From positions 4,013,872 to 4,077,871 of the forward strand of contig OX345650.1 of assembly GCA_947044365.1 (NCBI GenBank): 64,000 nt of DNA, in the 5' to 3' direction. The position numbers and the translations under genes are program-made. The stretch's first letter is position 1. Every line of letters starts with the position of its first letter. The notes beneath the pieces are model-generated. The model made no database searches and was not told the origin of the DNA. It saw only the letters and a list, made by a program, of their open reading frames with translations. Origin of the DNA: Petrosia ficiformis (Eukaryota; Porifera; Demospongiae; Haplosclerida; Petrosiidae). This document shows positions 1 through 54,740 of this stretch, piece after piece.

Positions 1-510
1 ACCTTTCTTTCATTGATGGTCAATCAAGAACAGGTAAATTTTGTGTAATAATAATGATGTATAGTCCATTACTCATTTAATACTCAATACAATCAATACC
101 AACTATCGAAATGAAAATTTCTGACAAATCACTATCATGCAGGCTATTCTTTAATTAGAGTACATATGGTACTATACTAGCTAGTTAGGGGTGGGGTTTC
201 TATATAGTATAGTATAGTGATATCCTAGGTTACACAAAGCATGAAGCATGACCAGTTAGTATATATATAGCTTCTTTTAACCACAACATAAAAATTGACC
301 ATTTGGTTTTTGGAATGCATGGCTGCATGTAATTATAGTTACTTGATACACTCACTCAACATATAAATATAATACATTAAATTTTATGTACATGTAGGTT
401 GTTCTGAAATGTTAATGGCCAATGCAGTACAACAGCTTTCTGCAAAGACTCCAGGTAAAGAGGCAATGGCGATGGAAGCATTTGCAAAGTCTCTGAGACA
501 GGTTCGGTGG

Positions 511-572
<62 letters not shown>

Positions 573-2192
573 CTTATAACAGTACTACATGTATAATTAT
601 TTATTCTGTCAGTTATCACAGTACTACAGTTACAGTACAATATTTATACTATATTTATTTATACACAGTTGCCTACTATCATTGCTAATAATGCTGGTTA
701 TGATAGTTCAGAGCTCATCTCTCAGTTACGTGCAATGCATGCTGATGGCAAGACCAATGCTGGATTAGGTATATACAATATACATATAATACATGTACAT
801 TTACATTATCAATTTCATATGTGATCATCCAGGCAAAAAGGTACAACTCCATACAAACAGCTTACTAGTACTTTAAACGAGTCATTATTCAGCCATTATT
901 CTACAAGAAGCCAGTGAAATTTGGTATCTTGGTATCCCGAAGAGTGATGATTAGCTTCTTAGCTTTCATATTTTGTGCTTTGTTTTGTGGAATAGTGACT
1001 ATTTAAAGCACGTTTTTAAAAGTAAGCATTTCGCATGTGCCAAGTTGTACCTTCACACTTTAAAAACAAGATTTATATAGAAAAATGTATCCCTATGACC
1101 GATTTGTGGTGTCCAGCATTCAGTAATTATGGCTGATTTTATTATGCCTGAAGTAGGTTTGGGCAATAGTTGCGATAGTGTGACTATCGTTATCGTCAGT
1201 GTTACTATCATGACAGTGATAGCTAAGACCTACTATCGTGATAGTGGACATGTGGTTACAGGCATGTGCATTTAGCATTGTCTCACCTCAACAAACCCAC
1301 AACCACATGAAAAAACATGAAGATGGTAAGGAACATTTCTGGTGAGATTGATCTTGACAAAGAGCTGGCTACTGGAGGGCTCTAAAAGTGGTTTATGGAC
1401 TCTGACACAAGTAGAAAATACTCAGGATATGTATCCAAATTTAAGATTCAGTATCGCGATAGTATTCACTGTCATTGAAGTACATGTATCTATTGAATAT
1501 CATGATAGTCACTCACGCCCAGCTCTAGCCTGAAGTAATAATCATGGCTGACTTTATCATGCCTGAAACACAACAGCCTATTATAGTTATTATTTTGATT
1601 ATCTACTCTCCTTACCTTTTAAAAGACCTTGTAGAACTTTAGGAATGTATTTCAGGTAGAATAGCTAGCTATTAGTTTCTATGTAAGCTAGAGCTCGAGC
1701 GCATGTTCAATTACATGCCACACCCATTAATTGACCACAATGCATACTCTCATAAGTGACACAAACATATAAATATATATATATACATTAAACCCCGTGG
1801 AAAGCAATCATAGGGATGGCTCTACGGGCCATAATAAGCTTAAGGTTCTTGGTTCTTGTATTGGAGCTGCATGGATTTATAAAGATAATAATTATAGATA
1901 TTATATTATGATTCTTGTCTATACAGATATGATAAATGCTACTGTTGGTGATATGGAGAGTCTAGGGATCACAGAATCTTTTCTTGTGAAGAGACAAGTT
2001 CTGTTATCGGCAGCAGAAGCAGCTGAAATGATTTTAAGAGTGGATGATATTATTAAAGCTGCACCTAGGTAAGATGATTCTAACTTCAAGTTACACACAT
2101 GTACCTGTATCAGAACCTACATGCCTCCCATAGTTATGACACCCAATAAATTAATCTATTGTGATATAACCACATGTGCTTGTAATACATAC

Positions 2193-2231
<39 letters not shown>

Positions 2232-2888
2232 ATTATGTAATATATATAGTATGCTAATAGGTCCTATATACAAAATATAGGACCTGAGTTTGTGTCCGAG
2301 GATTAGCATACTATATACAATATATTGTATGATGGTGACATCTCCTGCATAGTGTGCACATGGAAGGTCTATATACAATATACAGGACTCACCACATCAA
2401 AGGGATGATGTCACCATCATACTATATATATATATATATACACACATGTATATATCTTAGGACTGGGAAAAGGATTGGTTCGTTTGCTACACATTTGAAG
2501 CTAAATTTCTCCCTTTGAAGCCACACCCACTTTAATGTTTCACTTGTGAGTATGCTCCAGTAAAGTTGAGGGTGTGTTGCTGGCTGCTTCTATCTCATTT
2601 CTCTGTCCAATGATGCTAAATCCAAGTAGAAACACCAACTGAAACAAGGAACAAAACTAGTACTCATTAACATTGATAGACTTTCTATAACCAATCAGCA
2701 ACGTTGATAAAAACATGAAAACACATGCCAGCCTTTGTCCCCAGCCCCAGCCCCAGCCCCAGCCCCAGCCCCAGCCCCAGTATAACTACATGTGCCTCAT
2801 ATTATATACCACATGTACTTGTTTTCCAAAGTTTATGATATGAATTTATCTTTCTCATAGGAAACGTGTTCCTGATCATTCTCATTAA
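1..2888 (+). CDS. CCT2: CCT2, T-complex protein 1 subunit beta, C-terminal exons (5' part outside window)
   Basis: This is the C-terminal part of the beta subunit of the cytosolic TRiC/CCT chaperonin, which folds actin, tubulin and other proteins using ATP. Exons seen: 398-501, 669-768, 1927-2068 and 2861-2888, all with GT-AG boundaries and compatible phases. The joined reading gives the hallmark stretch [14 protein letters not shown], then [54 protein letters not shown] and a C-terminus [12 protein letters not shown], which matches the animal beta subunit through to its last residues. Positions 1-33 may be the preceding exon, because SRT followed by a donor joins in phase to the GG of GGCSEM; about three residues usual in the family would be missing, so this exon is tentative. 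AATAAA lies at 2913-2918, 25 bp after the stop. The gene converges on ZAK, whose stop is 677 bp away. Introns carry a TG microsatellite and nested transposon copies. Confidence 0.95.
515..572. repeat. (TG)n microsatellite at the CCT2 donor
   Basis: About 29 TG dinucleotides start 13 bp downstream of the splice donor at 502 of a CCT2 exon. No other function is visible. Confidence 0.95.
1075..1835 (+). mobile_element. Inverted-repeat element, family M1, interrupted copy
   Basis: This is a degenerate copy of a family found six times in the window. Intact copies are about 470-520 bp. They begin with CATCCCTATGATTGCTTT and end with its complement inside GGGAAAGCAATCATAGGGATGG, followed by a GGCC(N)GGGCCAT-like palindrome. 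This copy lies in a CCT2 intron and is split by a smaller hAT-like insertion at 1154-1527. The internal landmarks (CCAGCATTCAGTAAT, CTTGTAGAACTTTAGGAA, CACGCCCATTAATTGA-like) are shared with the other copies. There is no coding capacity. Confidence 0.8.
1154..1527. mobile_element. hAT-like nonautonomous element nested inside M1
   Basis: This 374-bp insertion starts TAGGTTTGGGCAATAG and ends GCCCAGCTCTA, so the ends are imperfect inverted repeats. It is bracketed by an exact 8-bp direct duplication, GCCTGAAG (1146-1153 and 1528-1535), the target-site length typical of hAT transposons. Subterminal sequence is rich in CTATCGTGATAG-type palindromes. No transposase is encoded. Confidence 0.75.
2244..2431 (+). 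mobile_element. Double-hairpin element, family M2, internally deleted copy
   Basis: This family consists of two adjacent palindromes. Hairpin A has arms beginning TATAGTATGCTAATAGGTCC, and hairpin B has arms ATGATGGTGACATC / GATGTCACCATCAT. Both sit inside TA-rich tracts. In this copy the middle of hairpin A is missing. Fuller copies are at 7643-7905 (minus) and 12113-12368 (plus). Confidence 0.8.
2452..2645. repeat. Diverged dispersed repeat in CCT2 last intron
   Basis: The sequence from CTTAGGACTGGGAAAAGG through the CTCATTTCTC-containing segment is related, on the opposite strand, to the element at 43984-44294. Both share the AAGCTTCAAAGGGAGAAATT-like block and the GAAATGAGA...GCAGCCA block. 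It is probably a partial, degenerate copy. Confidence 0.5.
2738..2780. repeat. (CCAGCC)n short tandem repeat
   Basis: About seven tandem copies of a six-base GC-rich unit, unusual against the AT-rich background. They lie in the last CCT2 intron, 80 bp before the final exon. Confidence 0.9.
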
Positions 2889-3565
2889 ATTGAGAACATG
2901 TACATGTATACTAATAAATATAAAATATGATAACATGTGACTACTATCTGTATTATTATTATAATTATAAACTATTTGTTTGAATTTGAGGGCTTGGATG
3001 ATCATCAATCACCTACTTTTAATTGTTCATTATCTAACATGAAGAAGAAAGCTGGGATCCCTTGAAGAGCAATTATTCCTGGTAACAACTCATTTTAGGT
3101 AGTTTAGCTGTAAAGTTGGCTGTGTTGTTTCTAATTAATGGTTACATAAGACAATCCAAATTTAGTCTACAAGAGCCAACAAATGTATAATTCTAATTAC
3201 AATACCACAAAATGTTCAAGTGACTGAAAGCCAAACCATGTGACATTTACATTATTGTATCACTGATTGATGTATTCCTTAAATTATCCGGAATAGTGTA
3301 TGATTTACAACCTTGAATGAGCAAGCACTTCAGCTTCAAGAAACTGTGTACAAGACTGGAGTGGAGTTACATTAGATCTAAAGATCCCAGTATATATATA
3401 TAGAGTACACAATACCTGAAAATCAATGCTGTCAGCACCTGTTAGCCTAGAATGATCAGAGATTCTCAGTCCTAGAGCTCCCTAAACCTTTTGATTAAAC
3501 CAACAATTTATATATACCAAAATATTTAAATTCATAATTATAATTTATATGAATAATTTAAAAAA
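2889..3565. other. Intergenic region between convergent CCT2 and ZAK
   Basis: It holds the CCT2 polyadenylation signal AATAAA (2913-2918) and presumably both 3' untranslated regions. I see no gene, RNA gene or recognisable transposon here. Confidence 0.6.
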
Positions 3566-47972
<44,407 letters not shown>

Positions 47973-50900
47973 ATGGCAGGTAATGATGGACCAGAGAAAG
48001 AAAATGAATATATAAAAGTTAAAGAGACTGTTAGAAGTATTCAGAAATGTCTGGAGTGTCCTATATGGTAGGAGAAATAATTTTATTACTTAACAATGAT
48101 TTTATGGGGAATCTCAGTTTAGAATTATTGGATGAACCTTATCGTACTGGATGCCAGCATCAATTTTGCAAGTATGATAAAAAATAATGATATTCATATC
48201 CAGGCTGTAGACAACTTTTTTAGTTTGCGGGTGCTAAAAAAGGGGATGTTCATGCAGGGGCAGATCTAGCCTTGAAGTGTGACAGTGTTCTAACAATAAT
48301 GTTGATATGACACTCCATATAGGGGGTCTGGGGACGTAGTACCCCCCCCCCCCCCCTAGGAAAATTTTGTACCCCTAAAAAATGCCAATATGATATAATC
48401 TGGGAGAAATTTTACACTTTGTACATAACAAAAAAACTCATTTGTAACGAGCAAATTTTGGGGGTGTTTCAGCACTCCCAAGCCCCCTTGTCTACGGCCT
48501 TGCATATATATATATAATTATATACATTATATAGGTTATGATATGTACATATTTGTATTATTTGCTATGCACTGTAATTAACCGAACAAACTAGAGATTG
48601 GCAATTAATTAATGTTTGTTTTTATTAAGTCAAACCTCCTGAACTTATTATTTGTGTCCAACTTTGCCATCAAAATCTCATGAATATCATTAAGTGGTTC
48701 ATTTAAGGTAGGGTTAGGGGTAGGTCGGGGTTCCCATGTGGCTAGGGTTCAATCAATGTCGAAATAATCTTAGTCTTTGATGGCAATCTTGGACATCACT
48801 CTTGTAAAAGCATGCATGCTGGCAAAAATGGTGTATCTAATTAATATTCATGAGAGGTGTGGCTCAATTAAATGTACATCTAAAATTGCAGGTTTACATG
48901 TATATCGTGTAATCAAAATGGGACACTGAGTGTTCTTTAATATATAGCCATGGCTGTACCGCAAATATTTGAAACAAGTGTATATAGAGAAAAAAAACAT
49001 CCCTATGATTGCTTTACAAATTTAAGTGAAGAAAAAAGTATCCCTATGATTGCTTTACAAATTTAAGTGAAGATAAAAGTATGCTTTGTGGTGTCCAGCA
49101 TTCAGTAATCATGGCTGACTTTATCATGCCTGAAACACAACAGCATACTATAGTTATTATTTCGATTATCTACTCTCCTTACCTTTTAAGGACCTTCTAG
49201 AACTTTAGAAATATATTTCAGGAAGAATAGCCAGCTATTAGTTCTAGTTTCTACATAAGCTAGTAAAGCTACAATCAGCTTTCTTTCTGCTGCTCTATAG
49301 AGCTTGAGCGCGCGTTCTATTACGCGCCATGCCCATTAATTGACCAAGCCCCCGAAAATGACATAACTTCCTTAACTACGTATACAACCCATACTCACGC
49401 AAGTGACACAAGAATATAATATATATATATATATATAAACATACATCGAACCCGTGGGAAAGCAATCATAGGGATGGCTCTACAGGCCATAAAAAAAATT
49501 TGATTAGCAATATAATAACAAAATATAGCAATACCTAATACCACATAGCCCTAAATGTTCGCAGGCTATAAATTTAGCATTTTTCGCGAAAACCAACAGA
49601 CTACGAAAATTTTATTCGCAAAAATAATAGTCATGTCTGCCACATGTGAACATTTTTTGGTGAATGCGAAAATTTACCCGTGAACATTTAGGGCTATAGG
49701 GTATTAATGTACTTTGTTATTACATCTGTATTGCTAATTAAATTTAATATTTGTGGTACAGCTTTGGCTGTTGTACAGTACCTAAGGCACCAGGTGTGTA
49801 TAGTGATGTGTTTGTGAACCATACAGTGTAGTGATATTTGATACGTATTTATATATCAAAATATCGGTATTTTTATTTGATATTGAAATACAATATTGGC
49901 TTTGGCCCTCTTTTGGTTGCATCAATTAATATACTGGAGTGGGCAGTTTAGTAAACCTGGTTTTTATAATATCCCTAATCAAGTTAGTGTGCATAAATTT
50001 GATTGACTCTTAACAACTACAACCAAAGTAGACATTTTATAAGCATTTCAATTATTATTTCAAATATCATGATACTGTATCACATCTTGATATTTTTAGC
50101 AGCAATACGCAGCAGTACAAATACCATTTTTTGAAATACTATTTTTTAGTGATATCATGTACAAACACTGTGTTAAATGGGGTGTATCTGTTTGTATATG
50201 TACAACAAAGTATTCTTATGAGAATTAATGGTTTGTATTGGCAATGTCCATGATAGGATGTAAACAGGAAGTGGTAGTACTTGGTAGTACTTGATAGTAC
50301 TCCCGGTTATTTTACCAACATAATTATACATATATACTAGTGTATTTTACATGTAGTTTGATAATAATAACTACTTTTAGTTATAGCTATTTTTGCATGG
50401 TTCTCAAATTTTAGTTTAGTTGTAGTTAAACGTATATTAGGCTTACTAAAAGGGGGTTTAGTTTTAGTTTACTAACTAAAAAGTGCCCACTGTTGGCCAT
50501 TTTTCAGTTGTACAGTAAACTTGTAATTTAGTTATAGTTTAATTAACTAAAAGTCACAATGCCTTACTGAAGTTGTTGTTGTTGTAGTTAACTACGTGTA
50601 TAACAACAATAATATATACCTTTACTCAAAATGTATTCTTAATTCTGTTGAACCAATTATTGGTTTGGTCTCATGTTGATTGCAGAAATACAGGTTAGAG
50701 TCAGAGGTCTTTATGTAAGGCTATTTTTATTTATAAACCTTATACCTTGGGACTAGAGGTCATTCATGTTCACCATGATCTCAAACAAATGTTTGTAAAT
50801 TTAGTTTGGAACGACCGACAATCTTTTTAACTACACCATTTTCATGTTTCCTGTAGACTTTAGTTTGGTTTTCATAATTATTATCCCTCTATTCTTTCCA

Positions 50901-53865
50901 AATTTTGTTATCCTTTAGAAACTGCATACAGACCGTCATCTCGTCTAATAAAACACCAAAGTGTCCACTCTGCAAAGAAAATATCACACGACGGTAAGTT
51001 TGAGAGGGAGGAGTGAAAGAGAGATCAGTGGCTTAATATTTCCCCACCCCCTGGTCGATATGTGTATATCTATTACTCTTGTATACATGTACCAAGGTGC
51101 TACACCCTTCTATATGTTATATACTAGTATCTTTTCTAAAGCTAACTGAATTATTTTTACACACTTCTTTTGTAATAGAACAAAGCGTTTCTTGAACAAC
51201 AATAATTATGATGTTGATAATTACGAAGATTGTATTGTTTATTTGTGCATACATACTGCAATTGGGGTGAATCACAATTTTTTGATAATATAGTTAAAAT
51301 GTTAAGATCATGTAACTATCATGTGATTGCATTCTCTGTTACCATATGTTGACGAATATTATTTCAACACAAATATATAACTTGGACACTTCCTTGCTAT
51401 ATATATAGTAATTGTGAAGTTCATAATGACAGAAACATCTTGAATTATTCATAAGTATTATAGAATAATATTTTACCTCGCTTTATTATATTATGTGTTC
51501 CTGAAGAGGACTAAGTGAGAATGCTAAGCTTAAAGAGATTGTTAGTGCTGTGAAAGAACTAGAAGCAGCTGTATTAACAGATACTGGACTAACCAGTAAG
51601 TGTGTCTGTCTTTTACATGTACAATGTATGTTATGTATGTAAGCTGTATTAACAAATACTGGACTAACCAGTAAGTGTGTCTGTCTTTTACATGTACAAT
51701 GTATGTTATGTATGTAAGCTGTATTAACAGATAACTGGACTAACCAGCAAGTGTGTCTGTCTTTTATGTTATGTATGTTATGTATGTAAGCTGTATTAAC
51801 AGATACTGGACTAACCAGTAACTGTGTCTGTCTTTTACATGTACAATGTATGTTATGTATGTAAGCTGTATTAACAGATAACTGGACTAACCAGTAAGTG
51901 TGTCTGTCTTTTACATGTACAATGTATGTTATGTATGTAAGCTGTATTACCAGATACTGGACTAATCAGTAAGTGTGTTTGTCTTTTACATGTACAATGT
52001 ATGTTATGTATGTAAGCTGTATTAACAGATAACTGGACTAACCAGTAAGTGTGTCTGTCTTTTACATGTACAATGTATGTTATGTATGTAAGCTGTATTA
52101 ACAGATAACTGGACTAACCAGTAAGTATGTCTGTCTTTTATATGTACAATGTATGTTAAGTATGTAAGCTGTATTAACAGATACTGGACTAACCAGTAAG
52201 TGTGTCTGTCTTTTACATGTACAATGTATGTAAGCTGTATTAACAGATAACTGGACTAACCAGTAAGTGTGTCTGTCTTTTATGTTATGTATGTTATGTA
52301 TGTAAGCTGTATTAACAGATACTGGACTAACCAGTAAGTGTGTCTGTCTTTTACATGTACAATGTATGTTATGTATGTAAGCTGTATTAACAGATACTGG
52401 ACTAACCAGTAAGTGTGTCTGTCTTTTACATGTACAATGTATGTTATGTATGTAAGCTGTATTAACAGATACTGGACTAACCAGTAAGTGTGTCTGTCTT
52501 TTATATGTACAATGTATGTTAAGTATGTAAGCTGTATTAACAGATACTGGACTAACCAGTAAGTGTGTCTGTCTTTTATATGTACAATGTATGTTATGTA
52601 TGTAAGCTGTATTAGCAGATAACTAGACTAACCAGTAAGTGTGTCTGTCTTTTATGTTATGTATGTTATGTATGTAAGCTGTATTAACAGATACTGGACT
52701 AACCAGTAAGTGTGTCTGTCTTTTATGTTATGTATGTTATGTATGTAAGCTGTATTAACAGATACTGGACTAACCAGTAAGTGTGTCTGTCTTTTACATG
52801 TACAATGTATGTAAGCTGTATTAACAGATAACTGGACTAACCAGTAAGTGTGTCTGTCTTTTATGTTATGTATGTTATGTATGTAAGCTGTATTAACAGA
52901 TACTGGACTAACCAGTAAGTGTGTCTGTCTTTTACATGTACAATGTATGTTATGTATGTAAGCTGTATTAACAGATACTGGACTAACCAGTAAGTGTGTC
53001 TGTCTTTTATATGTACAATGTATGTTAAGTATGTAAGCTGTATTAACAGATACTGGACTAACCAGTAAGTGTGTCTGTCTTTTATATGTACAATGTATGT
53101 TATGTATGTAAGCTGTATTAGCAGATAACTAGACTAACCAGTAAGTGTGTCTGTCTTTTATGTTATGTATGTTATGTATGTAAGCTGTATTAACAGATAC
53201 TGGACTAACCAGTAAGTGTGTCTGTCTTTTATGTTATGTATGTTATGTATGTAAGCTGTATTAACAGATACTGGACTAACCAGTAAGTGTGTCTGTCTTT
53301 TACATGTACAATGTATGTTATGTATGTAAGCTGTATTAACAGATAACTGGACTAACCAGTAAGTGTGTCTGTCTTTTATGTTATGTATGTTATGTATGTA
53401 AGCTGTATTAACAGATAACTGGACTAACCAGTAAGTGTGTCTGTCCAATTGTCTATGGAAACAGTCATTCTTGAATGTTATGTATGTACATTATGCATTA
53501 AGGCCAAGCAAAATTAATAATCAATTTTATTATATTCCAGGAAATTAAATGGGTGGGCCAATGATGACATAAAAAGCATATTTTATGCTATAATATAGGG
53601 ATTTTGGCATAGAGGTGTACTGTCCATAGGGAAATGAATTACTTATGACACTGGGCTATTGATGGATTTACTTTGCCTGGCCAAATGCATTGTGTACATA
53701 CTTTGAATATCTGTTGAAATATAGATATATTCATCTTTTATAGAAACTCCACCTCGTGTTAATCCTCACGCTAAAGAAGCTACTGGTACACCGGGCATTA
53801 AACTACACTCTTCTATGTTCCCGACACCACATAAACCTTGCAGTTCAAGCCACAGGAACATTTAA
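47973..53865 (+). CDS. BRCA1-type RING finger protein, RING-only, 5 exons
   Basis: Exons 47973-48067, 48118-48171, 50919-50993, 51507-51595 and 53744-53865 join in phase to 144 residues. Residues 14-95 follow the N-terminal BRCA1 RING with its flanking helices: VRSIQKCLECPICLELLDEP, GCQHQFCKNC, PKCPLCKENITRRGLSE and TDTGL. All eight zinc ligands of the C3HC4 set are present (CPIC, C-x-H, C-x2-C, CPLC), as is the isoleucine between the first cysteines that contacts the E2 in BRCA1. In animals this RING pairs with BARD1 as a nuclear ubiquitin ligase. After it come only about 50 residues, Thr/Pro/Ser-rich, ending SSSHRNI; there are no coiled coil or BRCT repeats. AATAAA is at 54024-54029. It could be a truncated paralogue, a short isoform, or a lineage-specific reduced BRCA1. 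Intron 4 begins with a donor-copy array. Confidence 0.87.
48203..48506. mobile_element. Inverted-repeat element in intron 2
   Basis: Ends AGGCTGTAGACAAC and the complement of TTGTCTACGGCCTT are inverted. The interior includes a run of 14 C's at 48342-48355. No coding sequence. Confidence 0.6.
48507..48964. other. Intron 2 sequence
   Basis: No gene or recognised repeat. The words TTTGCCATCAAAATC and GATTTTGAT-like inversions (48660, 48775) hint at another old inverted element. Confidence 0.4.
48965..49497 (+). mobile_element. Inverted-repeat element, family M1, full copy
   Basis: It runs from AAACAAGTGTATATAGAG through two tandem copies of the CCCTATGATTGCTTTACAAA start block to AAAGCAATCATAGGGATGG and the GGCCATAAAA end. 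The doubled start distinguishes it from the other copies. Confidence 0.88.
49526..49707. mobile_element. Inverted-repeat element, TAGCCCTAAATGTTC ends
   Basis: TAGCCCTAAATGTTCGCAGG at the left and GTGAACATTTAGGGCTATA at the right are inverted; TAATACC / GGTATTA lie just outside. Inner arms GCGAAAAT/ATTTTCGC continue the foldback. Confidence 0.78.
49708..50389. other. Intron 2 sequence with a possible hAT-like remnant
   Basis: GTAGTGATATTTGATACGTA (about 49828) and TTTTTTAGTGATATCATG (about 50143) with repeated ATATCAAAATATCGG-type words suggest a decayed element, but the ends do not pair convincingly. No gene. Confidence 0.35.
50390..50580. mobile_element. Family M6 element
   Basis: TTTTAGTTTAGTTGTAGTTA ... 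TAGTTATAGTTTAATTAACT with TTACTAAAAGGGGGTTTAG in the middle, as in 58998-59166. Confidence 0.6.
51569..53445 (+). repeat. 75-bp exon/donor tandem array, about 25 units, BRCA1-type RING gene intron 4
   Basis: The unit CTGTATTAACAGATACTGGA, then CTAACCA|GTAAGTGTGTC, then TGTCTTTTACATGTACAATG and TATGTTATGTATGTAAG recurs with 75- or 76-bp spacing and some shortened units. The first unit is the real exon 4 end and donor (51595/51596). Each later unit repeats the last 27 coding bases and a complete GTAAGT donor. Reading past the true donor in frame reaches TAA (in ATGTATGTAAG) after about 18 codons. Confidence 0.96.
53446..53743. other. Intron 4, 3' end
   Basis: Unique AT-rich sequence with a pyrimidine tract before the acceptor at 53743; nothing else seen. 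Confidence 0.5.
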
Positions 53866-54120
53866 TAATTATTATGTGTTGTTGATGCTTGAGCCTGTGT
53901 ATATGTCTAACTACTGTTTGTGGATTTATGTACATGTATGGAGAGATCGATCATGTGTTATATGAGTAATACAATATTTTGAAGTTTATTTTTTTCGCAC
54001 ATTTTGTATGTTTTCCCACAAAAAATAAATTAATTGCAAAAATTTGATTAATAACCGTTAATTAGATAAAAGGCACAAGCAGTAGCTCTCGAGGCAGATA
54101 GAGCGAACTCAACATTCCAT

Positions 54121-54698
54121 ATGGTGTCCCAAAAAAGATATAATGGTTGTCTTATTCAAGTTGCTTTTTTCCTGCTGTTGACCGGTCTGAAAGCAGGTAG
54201 GTTATTGTATATAGATCTAATTTATTGTTATAATCAAATTATGATATTGTACAGAGGTATATAATTATATATACTTTTTACAACTTTTTAGGTGGATTAA
54301 CTTGTGTCTGTGACGATTGTCTGGATGGCATGTGTACTGTACCAGAAGGCGGTAAATGCTATTCGCAAGTTTTCAAGGTTGATGGGCAGGAAAGTCGTCG
54401 AAGGAGATGCTATGAATCGTCTTACCTTCACTTCTGTGACACAGTTAATAGCATGGTCGTGATAGAGTGTTGTGCAACAGACTATTGTAACGGTTTACTG
54501 TATCCTACACTACCAGAGATTACCACAACACCAACAGAAACTCCACCACTGACAGAGACTCCACCACCTTCTGAAACACGTGAGTGGACAAACAGCTCTA
54601 ATGTATTAACTATGTGTAGTGTAATAATTATACGCCAAGACCTTTTTACAGCATAGGCAATTATTGCCTTTACATTTGCTTGCAAAAAAACAGATATA

Positions 54699-54740
<42 letters not shown>

